DNA of 18,175 nucleotides from positions 354,941 to 373,115 of the forward strand of contig DIBR01000034.1 in the NCBI GenBank assembly GCA_002415025.1. Direction: 5' to 3'. Positions 7,108 through 14,139 of the stretch are shown here, one piece after another (the stretch's first letter is position 1; every line of letters begins with the position of its first letter). Source of the stretch: Spongiibacteraceae bacterium UBA5047. Its GTDB lineage: Bacteria; Pseudomonadota; Gammaproteobacteria; Pseudomonadales; Spongiibacteraceae. A model generated the notes under the pieces. That model saw only the letters and a program-made list of their open reading frames with translations, was not told the origin of the DNA and searched no databases. Both the position numbers and the translations under genes were made by a program.

Positions 7108-8576
7108 GGCGCGCCCTCTATCAGAGTGGCCGCCGCTGAAGCACTAGCGCCAACTGTAAGTCGAGTATCAATACCAAAATAGATATTGGCTATCACCAGC
7201 ACCCACAAGGCGATCAACATAAGCGGTGGCGCCTCATTCCTGCTCGCTTCACTGTCACTTTTTGAGTAGGCAAGCTCGACAATTTTCCAGAGATAAAATA
7301 GAGAGATGAATGAACCGACCAGTACTATCAAAACCACCACCCACAGACCGGATTCGATAGCAGCCAGTACCAAGAACCATTTGCTGACAAAACCCGCAGT
7401 GAGCGGCACCCCGATAAGGCTCAGTGATGCCAGAACCAGTCCGGCCATTGTCCAGGGCATTCGATACCCCAGCCCGCGAAAAGCGTCGATCTGGCTACTG
7501 CCGGTTCGATATACCACCGACGCAACTGCCAGGAATAGTGCGCCTTTAATAAAAGCATGGTTAAACAAATGCAGCAGCGAGGCCTGAAGGCCCAGCGTGC
7601 TGCCCACACCGATACCAACTGCCATATAACCGATCTGGGCGATACTGGAAAAGGCCAACATGCGCTTCACATCCGACTGGCGAAATGCGACCAGCGATGC
7701 TGCTAGCACAGCAATAATCCCGAGCAGCAAAAATACAATACTGACTGGCAATAGTGCATCTACCGTTTCGGCACCAAATACGCCGTAATACAAGCGGATA
7801 AATAAATACAGCGACACTTTAGTCGCAGATGCTGCGAGGAAGGTCGTGGCTATTGATGGTGCAAAGGCGTAGGCATTGGGCAGCCAACCGTGGAGTGGTA
7901 GCAAGGCCATTTTGAGAGCGATACCCACCACAACAAATCCGAACGCTACTGCCAACAGTTGCTGCTGTTCAACCTCTACCAGGCGCTCGGACAGATCACT
8001 CATATTGAGCGTACCGGTCAGGGCGTAAAGAAACCCTATACCGACAAGAAAAAAGCTCGCTCCTATGGTGCCAACTATCAGGTACTGGTATGCAGCCCAC
8101 AGCGCCTGACGCTGTCGTCCAAGTGCAATTAGTGCATAGGTGGCCAACGATGATACTTCAAGAAAGACAAAGACGTTGAAAACGTCACCGGTGGCAACAA
8201 TGCCCAGCAACCCCGTCAGGCACAACAGGAATAGAACGTAGAAAGCCGGCTGCTGGCGTTCGGGTAACTCGGGGCCAAGACTGCTGTTGGCGGCCAGGAT
8301 CACAACAGCGGCTATCGCGCTGACAAGCAACAACACATACGACGACAAACTATCAATCGTATATTCGATACCCCAGGGAGCTGGCCAGCCTCCTACTTCA
8401 TAGCTTAGAGGGCCAACGTCGCTAACATGGAGGAACAATGCAACGCTGATACCAAAGGTAAGCAGACAGGCCAAACAGGTGAAAAGCCATATACTCCTGG
8501 CCCTCACAAATATCAGACAAGCCGGCGCGGCAAGTAAGGGCAAAACGACCTGGAGTATCGGAAGATGGCTTATCAC
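7101..8576 (-). CDS. mnhD: First antiporter subunit, MrpD/MnhD-like
   Basis: The 491-residue polytopic membrane protein resembles MrpD/MnhD. It begins at a GTG (8574-8576) whose last bases overlap the stop of mnhC (GTGA), a typical translational coupling. The conserved residues are E140 in FVFLEVSSLATYALIA, K222 in GIALKMALLPLHGWLPNAY, K253 in AASATKVSLYLF and K399 in GFVSKWFLV. The PLHGWLPNAYAFAPS motif is characteristic of MrpD-type subunits that sit next to the NuoK-like C subunit, exactly the neighbour found here. It should pump protons or exchange protons for a cation within the inner membrane. It is the best match to classical MrpD among the three pump subunits. Confidence 0.92.
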   Translation of the reverse strand: MISHLPILQVVLPLLAAPACLIFVRARSIWLFTCLACLLTFGISVALFLHVSDVGPLSYEVGGWPAPWGIEYTIDSLSSYVLLLVSAIAAVVILAANSSLGPELPERQQPAFYVLFLLCLTGLLGIVATGDVFNVFVFLEVSSLATYALIALGRQRQALWAAYQYLIVGTIGASFFLVGIGFLYALTGTLNMSDLSERLVEVEQQQLLAVAFGFVVVGIALKMALLPLHGWLPNAYAFAPSIATTFLAASATKVSLYLFIRLYYGVFGAETVDALLPVSIVFLLLGIIAVLAASLVAFRQSDVKRMLAFSSIAQIGYMAVGIGVGSTLGLQASLLHLFNHAFIKGALFLAVASVVYRTGSSQIDAFRGLGYRMPWTMAGLVLASLSLIGVPLTAGFVSKWFLVLAAIESGLWVVVLIVLVGSFISLFYLWKIVELAYSKSDSEASRNEAPPLMLIALWVLVIANIYFGIDTRLTVGASASAAATLIEGAPW

Positions 8577-8920
8577 TGCTTGCTCCGATCCCGTATCTCA
8601 TCGTCCTCAATGCTTCCGTATGCGCCATGTATACGGACAACCAGAGCCAATGCCAGAGCCATTGTTGCGATGCCGACCACAATGGCTGTCAAAATCAAAA
8701 CGTGCGGCAAGGGGTTAGAATACAGCGTGGCTGATTCGGTATATATCGGTGCGGTTCCACCCAGAACCTTGGCAACGCTGATATACAGTATAAAAATGGC
8801 CGTTTGGAAAATATTGAGCCCAAGAAGTTTCTTCACAAGATTCTGTTGCGCCATGACGATATAGAGGCCGGTCATCATCAAAGCAATCACAACCCAGTAG
8901 TTAAAGAAGTCCATAATCAT
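8573..8920 (-). CDS. mnhC: Na+/H+ antiporter subunit C (NuoK-like)
   Basis: The 115-residue protein has three membrane helices and matches MnhC/MrpC, the homologue of NuoK. Typical segments are YWVVIALMMTGLYIVMAQQN and KKLLGLNIFQTAIFILYI, followed by LPHVLILTAIVVGIATMALA. The ATG at 8920 overlaps the stop of the upstream fused B subunit by four bases (ATGA). Length is normal for the family. It should join the MnhB-like part of the fused protein to the MrpD-like subunit in the membrane. Confidence 0.93.
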   Translation of the reverse strand: MIMDFFNYWVVIALMMTGLYIVMAQQNLVKKLLGLNIFQTAIFILYISVAKVLGGTAPIYTESATLYSNPLPHVLILTAIVVGIATMALALALVVRIHGAYGSIEDDEIRDRSKQ

Positions 8921-9936
8921 CGCTCCACGCTTCCGTCGGAACTCGTGGTCAAGGAAAAAGCGTAAAAGATAAGCACCATCGACGAAGCGACCGTTACGCC
9001 TACCCCCAATTCGATCAACAAGATTCCCAGATGTTGGCCGGAAACGGGGTCGCTCGCCAACACCGAGTAATCAAGAAAATTGCCGCCAGCGAGCAAGCCT
9101 GCAACGCCAACAGAGCCATAAATCATCACCCCCAACGCAGTCAGCCCGCGTAATAATGGCATCGGAAGCACGCGCTGGGCGTTACTCAAGCCGAATAGCA
9201 TTGCGTAAAGAATGATCCCGGTAGCGAAGATGACGCCAGCCTGAAAGCCGCCGCCAGGGCCGTAGTCACCATGAAACTGGACATAAAGCGCAAACAAAAG
9301 AATCAGCGGTATCAACATCTTTCCGACAATACGCAACACTTTGTGGTCGGCCATATCTTCATCCGCAGGCAAGCTTCGTGCTTTACCGGGCTGCACTACT
9401 CCGAGCAAAACTACAACGACACCTATCGTCGCAGTAAAAATCACCAGCACCTCTCCCAAGGTGTCAAACCCACGATAACTGGCCAGCACGCTGGTGACCA
9501 TATTGGGAATACCAATTTCCTGTGGAGAGTCTTCAATATAGCGAACTGCAACGTGTTGTTGCGCCGGTGTATCTTCCCCGCCAAACGCAGGCATCTGGGT
9601 AGTCGCAAGCAGCAGTACAGCGCCCGAAACAAGTGTGAGGAGAAAGACGGGGAGAGCAACGCGCCGTTTGCTATCAGCTTCGTAGCGACCAACAAAAGAC
9701 AGAACAGCAAGCATGAGCAACGGAAATATGCCGGCTCCCACCGAGGCCTCGGTGAATGCGACGTCAACGGCATCCATCAATACAAAAAAACTGGCTGAAA
9801 GCAGGCCGTAAATTCCTGACAGCATCACAGTAGCGAAGAGATCTTTCACTCTCGCAATAGCCACCGCTGTCATAACCAGCAACAGTAGCAGTACGACATC
9901 AAGGGCCTGCGTAACTATCACGACCGGTTCGCTCAA
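8917..9936 (-). CDS. Fused MbhD-MbhE-MnhB antiporter subunit
   Basis: The 339-residue membrane protein has three parts. Residues 1-88 are a DUF4040/MbhD-like domain with the DLFATVMLSGIYGLLSASFF and DVAFTEASVGAGI segments, as in the C-terminal part of MrpA. Residues about 95-182 resemble MbhE (RYIEDSPQEIGIPNMVTSVL, RGFDTLGEVLVIFTA). Residues about 196-330 are MnhB/MbhF-like (FHGDYGPGGGFQAGVIFATG). Stand-alone MbhD, MbhE and MbhF genes in archaeal complexes, or the MrpA C-domain plus MrpB in bacteria, supply the same parts. The start is a TTG at 9936 overlapping the mnhG stop (TTGA), with GGACGG upstream; no in-frame ATG lies near it. The large ND5-like N-domain of MrpA is absent from this polypeptide. 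Confidence 0.9.
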   Translation of the reverse strand: MSEPVVIVTQALDVVLLLLLVMTAVAIARVKDLFATVMLSGIYGLLSASFFVLMDAVDVAFTEASVGAGIFPLLMLAVLSFVGRYEADSKRRVALPVFLLTLVSGAVLLLATTQMPAFGGEDTPAQQHVAVRYIEDSPQEIGIPNMVTSVLASYRGFDTLGEVLVIFTATIGVVVVLLGVVQPGKARSLPADEDMADHKVLRIVGKMLIPLILLFALYVQFHGDYGPGGGFQAGVIFATGIILYAMLFGLSNAQRVLPMPLLRGLTALGVMIYGSVGVAGLLAGGNFLDYSVLASDPVSGQHLGILLIELGVGVTVASSMVLIFYAFSLTTSSDGSVER

Positions 9937-10259
9937 GGTGAATCGCCGTCCACAACGTTTTTGACCTTGGGCTGAAGCCCTCCGTGCAATGCAGATTTGG
10001 CCAACGCATGGCTTGCAGTCGGGCTGGTGATCATTACAAAGAGAAGAATAAAGAACAGTTTAAGCTGAACAATCCCCCAACCCGCGATGATCATCAAGCC
10101 CACTATTATCAGCGTTGCAGCGAGCGTCTCAGTAATACCAGCAGCATGCATTCGCGTGAAGAAGTCGGGAAATCGCAATATCCCCAGCCCGCCCGAGAGA
10201 ATAAGAAATGCGCCCACGAGCAGGCAAATATGGCTAACGATATTCCCCTGTTCCAGCAT
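9933..10259 (-). CDS. mnhG: Na+/H+ antiporter subunit G
   Basis: The 108-residue protein has three membrane helices and the MnhG/MrpG core: LSGGLGILRFPDFFTRMHAA, then ITETLAATLIIVGLMI. I prefer the ATG at 10259, which overlaps the mnhF stop as TGATG and has AGGGAG 8 bases upstream; a TTG one codon earlier is possible. It is a small accessory subunit needed for assembly or activity of the multisubunit antiporter. Its C-terminal tail is short and charged. Confidence 0.92.
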   Translation of the reverse strand: MLEQGNIVSHICLLVGAFLILSGGLGILRFPDFFTRMHAAGITETLAATLIIVGLMIIAGWGIVQLKLFFILLFVMITSPTASHALAKSALHGGLQPKVKNVVDGDSP

Positions 10260-10540
10260 CAAGAATTCTCCCTGGTACCGTCTGTCGACGAGCCGTACTC
10301 AAAATAGCGTAACACAGCAATAACACTGATAAAATTGATCAAGGCATAGATCAGGGCGATATCCAGAAACTCCGGGCGACCAAACAGAAAACCGAGAACA
10401 GCAATTAGAAGAACCGTTTTAGTGCCGAAGAGATTAACCGCTAGAATTCGATCATAAATAGTCGGCCCCAGAAGCGCTCTAACGATGGCTATAAGCATCA
10501 CTAGCAGCATAGTTGCTGCAACGAAAAGCAACACTGTCAT
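10259..10540 (-). CDS. mnhF: Na+/H+ antiporter subunit F
   Basis: The 93-residue membrane protein has three helices and the family motif GPTIYDRILAVNLFGTKTV at about residues 25-43. The ATG at 10540 overlaps the end of mnhE by four bases (ATGA). It is of usual MnhF/MrpF length and in the common E-F-G order. It should be a small structural subunit of the antiporter complex. Confidence 0.93.
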   Translation of the reverse strand: MTVLLFVAATMLLVMLIAIVRALLGPTIYDRILAVNLFGTKTVLLIAVLGFLFGRPEFLDIALIYALINFISVIAVLRYFEYGSSTDGTRENS

Positions 10541-11010
10541 CGCTCCACTGCGGTCACACGCCGATCCATCTCACCGCTTACAACCTCAGCTAGAGACTGC
10601 CGGGTTAAGGCATGTATAAAAACACGGTCATCATCGAGATTCATCGCTACTGTTCCCGGAGTCAGCGTAATGGAGTTCGCATAAATTACCTTACCGACCT
10701 CTGTTTTCTGACTCAAAGCCACCCACCCCACACAAGGGCTGATAGCTGGTTTTCCTTGCCAAACCAGCTTTACGACCTGAAAATTGCTACTGACAATCTT
10801 GCCGATCAACCACAGAAAGTACTTCGCCAAATTAATGCCGTAAAGTTGAAATGGCTGCGACTCATGATCGACCACATCCATTTGATGAGCAATAAAGACA
10901 ACTAAAGCAACAGAAATCGCGCCCAGAGCCAACAGCAGTACTGAGTAATGCCCCGAGTTGGCAAGCCAGAATATAGAAAGCACAAAGGCGGTGCTCAGAA
11001 TGTGTTTCAT
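10537..11010 (-). CDS. mnhE: Na+/H+ antiporter subunit E
   Basis: The 157-residue protein has two or three N-terminal hydrophobic segments and a soluble C-terminal domain. It carries the MnhE hallmark YANSITLTPGTV at about residues 109-120. It is the first gene of the operon; its ATG at 11010 has only a weak ribosome site (GTGGAT). About 80 bases upstream lies a possible promoter, and an 8-bp inverted repeat falls in the leader, so expression may be controlled there. Having E first, with A and D type subunits at the far end, differs from the mrpABCDEFG order of Bacillus and resembles Mbh/Mbs-type membrane modules. Confidence 0.93.
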   Translation of the reverse strand: MKHILSTAFVLSIFWLANSGHYSVLLLALGAISVALVVFIAHQMDVVDHESQPFQLYGINLAKYFLWLIGKIVSSNFQVVKLVWQGKPAISPCVGWVALSQKTEVGKVIYANSITLTPGTVAMNLDDDRVFIHALTRQSLAEVVSGEMDRRVTAVER

Positions 11011-11032
11011 TTCAATGTATCCACACTTTTAG

Positions 11033-11062
11033 GCAACTTTAGCGATCATCAAACAAAGTTGC
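11033..11062 (-). promoter_or_regulatory. Leader inverted repeat upstream of mnhE
   Basis: A perfect 8-bp inverted repeat, GCAACTTT (11033-11040) and AAAGTTGC (11055-11062), is separated by 14 bases. It lies 23 bases before the mnhE start codon, downstream of the possible promoter, so it would be in the mRNA leader. It could be a regulator binding site or an RNA hairpin affecting translation. No T-run follows, so it is not a standard terminator. Confidence 0.45.
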
Positions 11063-11080
11063 AGGCTAAGGCGGGCACGA

Positions 11081-11107
11081 ATAATGTGTCCGGAATACGT
11101 ACGTCAA
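11081..11107 (-). promoter_or_regulatory. Possible promoter of the antiporter operon
   Basis: On the minus strand a -35-like TTGACG (11102-11107) is followed after 15 bases by a -10-like CATTAT (11081-11086). The spacing is shorter than the ideal 17, so the match is modest. Its position, about 70-100 bases before mnhE, is suitable. No other comparable match was noticed between it and the gene. Confidence 0.3.
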
Positions 11108-11379
11108 TGTCTCTCGAATCTGGTTTGGTTTCGACTGAAGCCTCCATGAAGCCCTTGATATAGAAAAGACATTTTAGCGATTCGTCGCCATCCCGATCCT
11201 GCTGCGAACCCGAAGCCAGCTTCTCACACGCATTTTTTTAATGCTTCAGATCCCATCGTGCCTTGTTCCGCGTGACTCACAGAGATGCATACCACAGCCA
11301 GCAGAGCACCCAAAAACTTTGTCTACGGACTCTAAATACCTGCCTTGTTCTACTTCCACTCAGTCATGAGTGTGACACT

Positions 11380-11408
11380 TTGACACCAATTGGCCGGTAA
11401 AACATTAT
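11380..11408 (+). promoter_or_regulatory. Sigma70-type promoter upstream of the regulator remnant
   Basis: A consensus -35 box TTGACA (11380-11385) is followed after exactly 17 bases by CATTAT (11403-11408), a 4 of 6 match to the -10 consensus. Transcription would start near 11415 and read into the decayed two-component genes. It was probably the promoter of the intact system and may still be active. Confidence 0.5.
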
Positions 11409-11499
11409 CCAATATGTAAAAAAGCGTGGCAACCTATGGTGCAAGCGCATTCTGGGGCATTCTACTGTGTTCTAGCAACAAATTTCCAGAAAAGTGCAC

Positions 11500-11902
11500 A
11501 TGACGACAGGCCTCGATCACGCAGACTCACTGCGGATGACGAACACGACATATGGGAGCTGGTCTCCGATTTACTTACCAGCGAGGGTTATGTGCCATCG
11601 GTTACGATAGATGGCGAAGTGATGCTGCGCCTTCTGGCTGAATCTCGACCTGATTTGATTTTGCTTGATGTCATGCTGCCGGGAACAGACGGGGTCGAGT
11701 TCTGCCGTCAGCTGCGTTTGGGCGCGATCCTGCGACCGCTCTACCGGCTTGAGCGCTCTCGAAACCCGTCGACTGGCGGGATTGATCTGGGCTGACAATT
11801 ACACAGAATATTATGCAGGCACATCGCGGAAAGATTCGTTTATCAAACCGGCCTGAAGGCGGACTAAAGGTAGAATTGCTATTCACCGTATCGAGACTAT
11901 AA
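11500..11902 (+). pseudogene. Decayed two-component system: response regulator start joined to histidine kinase end
   Basis: Two family fragments are joined here. The first (about 11508-11718) is a receiver domain in one frame, with ADDEHDIWELVSDLL and the phosphoacceptor strand PDLILLDVMLPGTDG, ending at EFCRQLR. Receiver strands 4-5 with the Thr/Ser and Lys, and the DNA-binding domain, are missing. In the same frame it passes straight into a kinase ATPase segment, RPLYRLERSRNPSTGGIDLG. A stop follows because the frame shifts near 11790. The kinase end then continues in another frame (11786-11902): GLTITQNIMQAHRGKIRL, then SNRPEGGLKVEL, to TAA. This suggests a large deletion inside a former regulator-kinase gene pair, then a one-base loss. 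A second frame break lies at the beginning, between the ATG at 11500 and the receiver frame, unless translation starts at the in-frame ATG at 11436. No product could signal by phosphotransfer. It faces away from the antiporter operon, which it may once have controlled; that is inference. Confidence 0.82.
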
Positions 11903-11929
11903 CTCCAGACCGCCCGTCACGCATCGATA

Positions 11930-11962
11930 AACCAAAGGTCAGGCTCGCTTGATTAGCCTGAC
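11930..11962 (-). terminator. Probable terminator of the GlsB-like gene
   Basis: A perfect 8-bp inverted repeat, GTCAGGCT (11938-11945) and AGCCTGAC (11955-11962), has a 9-base loop and overlaps the stop codon of the GlsB-like gene. On the minus strand it is followed by CTTTGGTTT, a weak T-rich tract, so it is a plausible but not strong intrinsic terminator. Confidence 0.5.
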
Positions 11963-12190
11963 GATAAATAGCAGCACCGCCGCCCCGACCGTCGCTGTTA
12001 CAATCGAACCGATAAGGCCGCCGGCAACAATACCGAGAGCATTAAAAATACTGCCGCCGATCACGGCGCCAACAATACCAATGACAATATTGCCCAGCAG
12101 ACCGTAGCCGCCGCCCTTGATCAACAAACCTGCCAGCCAGCCAGCTATGGCACCGATAAGCAGAAATATTAACAAGCCTTCAATATTCAC
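11939..12190 (-). CDS. GlsB/YeaQ/YmgE family stress-response membrane protein
   Basis: The 83-residue protein is made of three hydrophobic glycine-rich helices. It has the family pattern IGAIAGWLAGLLIKGGGYGLLGNIVIGIVGAVIGG, here seen from about residue 12 to 46, and ends in a basic RLIKRA tail. The start is a GTG (12188-12190) with a strong GGAGGA ribosome site about 8 bases upstream. It is a transglycosylase-associated-type inner-membrane protein; members are induced by envelope, acid or stationary-phase stress, but their molecular role is not settled. It is monocistronic or co-transcribed with the His-rich gene 121 bases upstream on the same strand. Confidence 0.93.
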   Translation of the reverse strand: MNIEGLLIFLLIGAIAGWLAGLLIKGGGYGLLGNIVIGIVGAVIGGSIFNALGIVAGGLIGSIVTATVGAAVLLFIVRLIKRA

Positions 12191-12275
12191 GACTCTTATC
12201 CTCCGCGTCTAATTCGATGTCTATCAGGCTGGCACAACGCGGGTGAACCTGTCTGCGAACTAATCACATACGCTG

Positions 12276-12296
12276 TTGCGCGCTATCAGCGCGCAA
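12276..12296. repeat. Perfect 9-bp inverted repeat downstream of the His-rich gene
   Basis: TTGCGCGCT (12276-12284) and AGCGCGCAA (12288-12296) form a perfect 9-bp stem with a 3-base loop. It lies 15 bases after the stop of the His-rich gene and about 85 bases before the GlsB-like start. No T-tract adjoins either side, so it is not a classical intrinsic terminator. It may protect the mRNA end, help termination, or bind a regulator. Confidence 0.5.
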
Positions 12297-12311
12297 TGCC
12301 TCTCGCAGCGG

Positions 12312-12827
12312 CTAGTAGCGCCGGTGGCCGTTGTGGCTATAGCGATCGTATCGGTGCTTGCGATGCTCCCGGCCGTATTCTTGATGCCCTCTGCGCTTGT
12401 GGTGTTTGCCCTTGTCGTGTTTTCCCTTGTGGTAGTTGCGAGCCTTCCGGTGATCATCACGCGTATAACGCTCCCGGTAGTGGTGGGCAGAACCACGCTG
12501 AGTGGGCCGGTGTGTTGCGCCAATTTGTTGGCTCGGCGCACCATGCTCCCAATGCTGGCCACGGTGGTTATCGCGATAATGTCCCTCGCGGTGACTCTCT
12601 TCACGATAGTGCACCTCACGGTAGTGTGTTGGCTGAGAATAATGCGGCGGTTCAGCATGCGATTCTTGCGCCGCCGATATCAAGATGGCGCCCAGCACAA
12701 TACCTGCCAGCGCCTCTTCTGTGCCCGCCTGAGCTGGCTTGACCCCTATACTGCTCGCCACAAAGAGCACCGCCAACAGCGCATACCCCTGTGAAAACCT
12801 GCTTTCGATTCGCTTGCCCGTATTCAT
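12312..12827 (-). CDS. Secreted His/Arg/Tyr-rich low-complexity protein
   Basis: The 171-residue protein starts at the ATG at 12827, with GAGGAGAG about 6 bases upstream. Residues 1-34 look like a signal peptide (basic start, hydrophobic core YALLAVLFVASSIG, cleavage after AQA). A second short hydrophobic Gly/Ala segment follows at 40-52. The rest is extremely polar: all 22 His fall after residue 56, mixed with Arg, Tyr, Glu and Gly. Residues 67-89 show loose repeats of the type HYRE/SHRE/HYRD/NHRG, and 133-149 are KGKH-rich. There is no recognisable enzyme domain. It is probably periplasmic or envelope-associated; metal binding is suggested by composition only. A long frame also exists on the opposite strand, but the signal peptide and ribosome site support this one. 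It is divergent from the efflux operon. Confidence 0.75.
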   Translation of the reverse strand: MNTGKRIESRFSQGYALLAVLFVASSIGVKPAQAGTEEALAGIVLGAILISAAQESHAEPPHYSQPTHYREVHYREESHREGHYRDNHRGQHWEHGAPSQQIGATHRPTQRGSAHHYRERYTRDDHRKARNYHKGKHDKGKHHKRRGHQEYGREHRKHRYDRYSHNGHRRY

Positions 12828-13059
12828 AATCCACTCTCCTCATGGTCAGTTTCACAGTAAGCCCACGACCATGAACGGAAGCTGAAGACCACAATAGCGA
12901 GCATGCGGACTGCCCGCACCGGCGAATGATGTAATGTAATTGTAAAGTTGCTTTCCGTTTATCCTGCCCAGCCGCTACGATAAGATACAGCAGCTCTGGC
13001 AGCCGCACTGAACGCTACCGTGCGCTACCTACCCTCATTGACAAAGGCGTATTCAGCTC

Positions 13060-14139
13060 GTGCTACGAAAACTGATCAACCTGATTCTTTTTGTCGCGAT
13101 TCTCGCCGCAGCAGCCCTCTTTGCGCAGGATCTCATTTCACAGCGCGAACCCCTGCATACCAAACCCCGCGAAGATCTCGGGCCACTGGTCAGCGTATAC
13201 CGCATTGAGAATGCCGGTGCAGATATCAGCCTCACGACCCACGGCACGGTACAGGCCAAAAGCTCCCTACAGTTAACCAGCGATGTTGCCGGTCGCGTGA
13301 CCTGGCTAACACCGGATTTGCTGGTAGGCGCTATTCTCGAAGCGGGCAGCCCTATAGCCCGCGTCGATCGTAGCCAGTACGAGCTGGCTCAGGCTCAGGC
13401 CGTGCTCTCCCTGCGTGACGCCGAACTGAGCCTGGCTGATGCGCACAGTCGCTTTAAAACCCGCGACCCCAGACATCCGCAAATCCGGCGCGCCGAAGCG
13501 CAGATTGATGCAGCCCGGGCACAGATGGAAAAGGCCCGCACGGATTTAAAACGCACCGAAATTGTTCTTCCCGCCCGCGCCCTCGTAAGCAGCAAGAATG
13601 TCGCACTTGGCCAGTATCTCAGCCCCGGCAGTGTGCTGGCTTCACTGGAAACGGTCGACGCGGTGGAAATCCCCCTGCCGCTGTCGTTGGAAGAGGTGAA
13701 TCTGCTATCGCAGTCAGAGAAAATACAAATAGAACTCTCCCCGGTTAATGGCGACAGTGATATCCGCTGGACGGCCAGACTTGCACGTATCAACCAGCAA
13801 CTTGACCGGAACACACGCGTGGCCTTCGCCATTGCCGAAGTCGCCGAGCCCTACGCTCAAAACAGGCCCTTGCGGATCGGGCAGTTCGTGAATGCCGAGA
13901 TCAGCGGCATTCATCTCGACGAGGTGTTTCGTATCCCCACCACTGCCGTGTTTGAAAATCGTTACGTGTATCGCCTGACCGAAGACCAACGCCTGCAGCG
14001 CATCAACATCCAGATTGTGCGACAGGATAAGCGCAGTGTGGTTGCGCGCGCTGCAATCAGCTCGGGCGACCAACTGGTATTGAGCCGCCTTGATATCATG
14101 TCGGACGGAATGCGCGTTCGGCTGGATGACCAGCCATGA
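13060..14139 (+). CDS. RND efflux periplasmic adaptor (HlyD/AcrA-type membrane fusion protein)
   Basis: The 359-residue protein begins at a GTG (13060) with AAAGGCG upstream. An N-terminal membrane anchor or signal (residues 5-23) is followed by a beta-barrel/lipoyl half (SSLQLTSDVAGRVTWL, 68-83, and PIARVDRSQYELAQAQAVL, 98-116). A short alpha-hairpin spans about 105-165 and is rich in Ala, Arg and Glu. The second lipoyl half reads VLPARALVSSKNVALGQYLS (169-188), and a beta-barrel and membrane-proximal domain follow. The usual Cys of lipoprotein adaptors is absent, so it is probably anchored by its N-terminal helix. It should link the RND pump, whose gene overlaps it by 4 bases, to an outer-membrane channel. 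No such channel gene is in the window. The hairpin is short, which may suit a particular outer-membrane partner. Confidence 0.92.
   Translation: MLRKLINLILFVAILAAAALFAQDLISQREPLHTKPREDLGPLVSVYRIENAGADISLTTHGTVQAKSSLQLTSDVAGRVTWLTPDLLVGAILEAGSPIARVDRSQYELAQAQAVLSLRDAELSLADAHSRFKTRDPRHPQIRRAEAQIDAARAQMEKARTDLKRTEIVLPARALVSSKNVALGQYLSPGSVLASLETVDAVEIPLPLSLEEVNLLSQSEKIQIELSPVNGDSDIRWTARLARINQQLDRNTRVAFAIAEVAEPYAQNRPLRIGQFVNAEISGIHLDEVFRIPTTAVFENRYVYRLTEDQRLQRINIQIVRQDKRSVVARAAISSGDQLVLSRLDIMSDGMRVRLDDQP

Larger units (their letters stand above)
11011..11499. other. Regulatory gap between antiporter operon and decayed two-component locus
   Basis: This 489-base stretch holds no convincing gene in any frame. 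It contains the leader inverted repeat (11033-11062), a possible minus-strand promoter (11081-11107) and a plus-strand sigma70-like promoter (11380-11408). The region from about 11110 to 11370 shows no recognised element. It is divergent, driving the antiporter operon to the left and the remnant regulator to the right. Confidence 0.6.

Noticed and set aside
3621..11010. Operon read as NADH dehydrogenase (complex I), hydrogenase-4 or an Mbh hydrogenase
   Set aside because: There are no NuoB/C/D/I-like, hydrogenase large or small subunit or iron-sulfur genes, whereas MnhE, MnhF, MnhG and MnhB signatures are present.
11436..11795. 119-residue intact response-regulator gene
   Set aside because: Only the first part of a receiver is present; the rest is histidine kinase sequence in the same frame, so it is a fusion remnant and not a working regulator.
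12276..12794. Long open frame on the plus strand opposite the His-rich gene
   Set aside because: Its start lies inside the palindrome with no ribosome site, and its composition is the mirror of the His/Arg-rich codons. The minus-strand frame has a signal peptide and a strong ribosome site.
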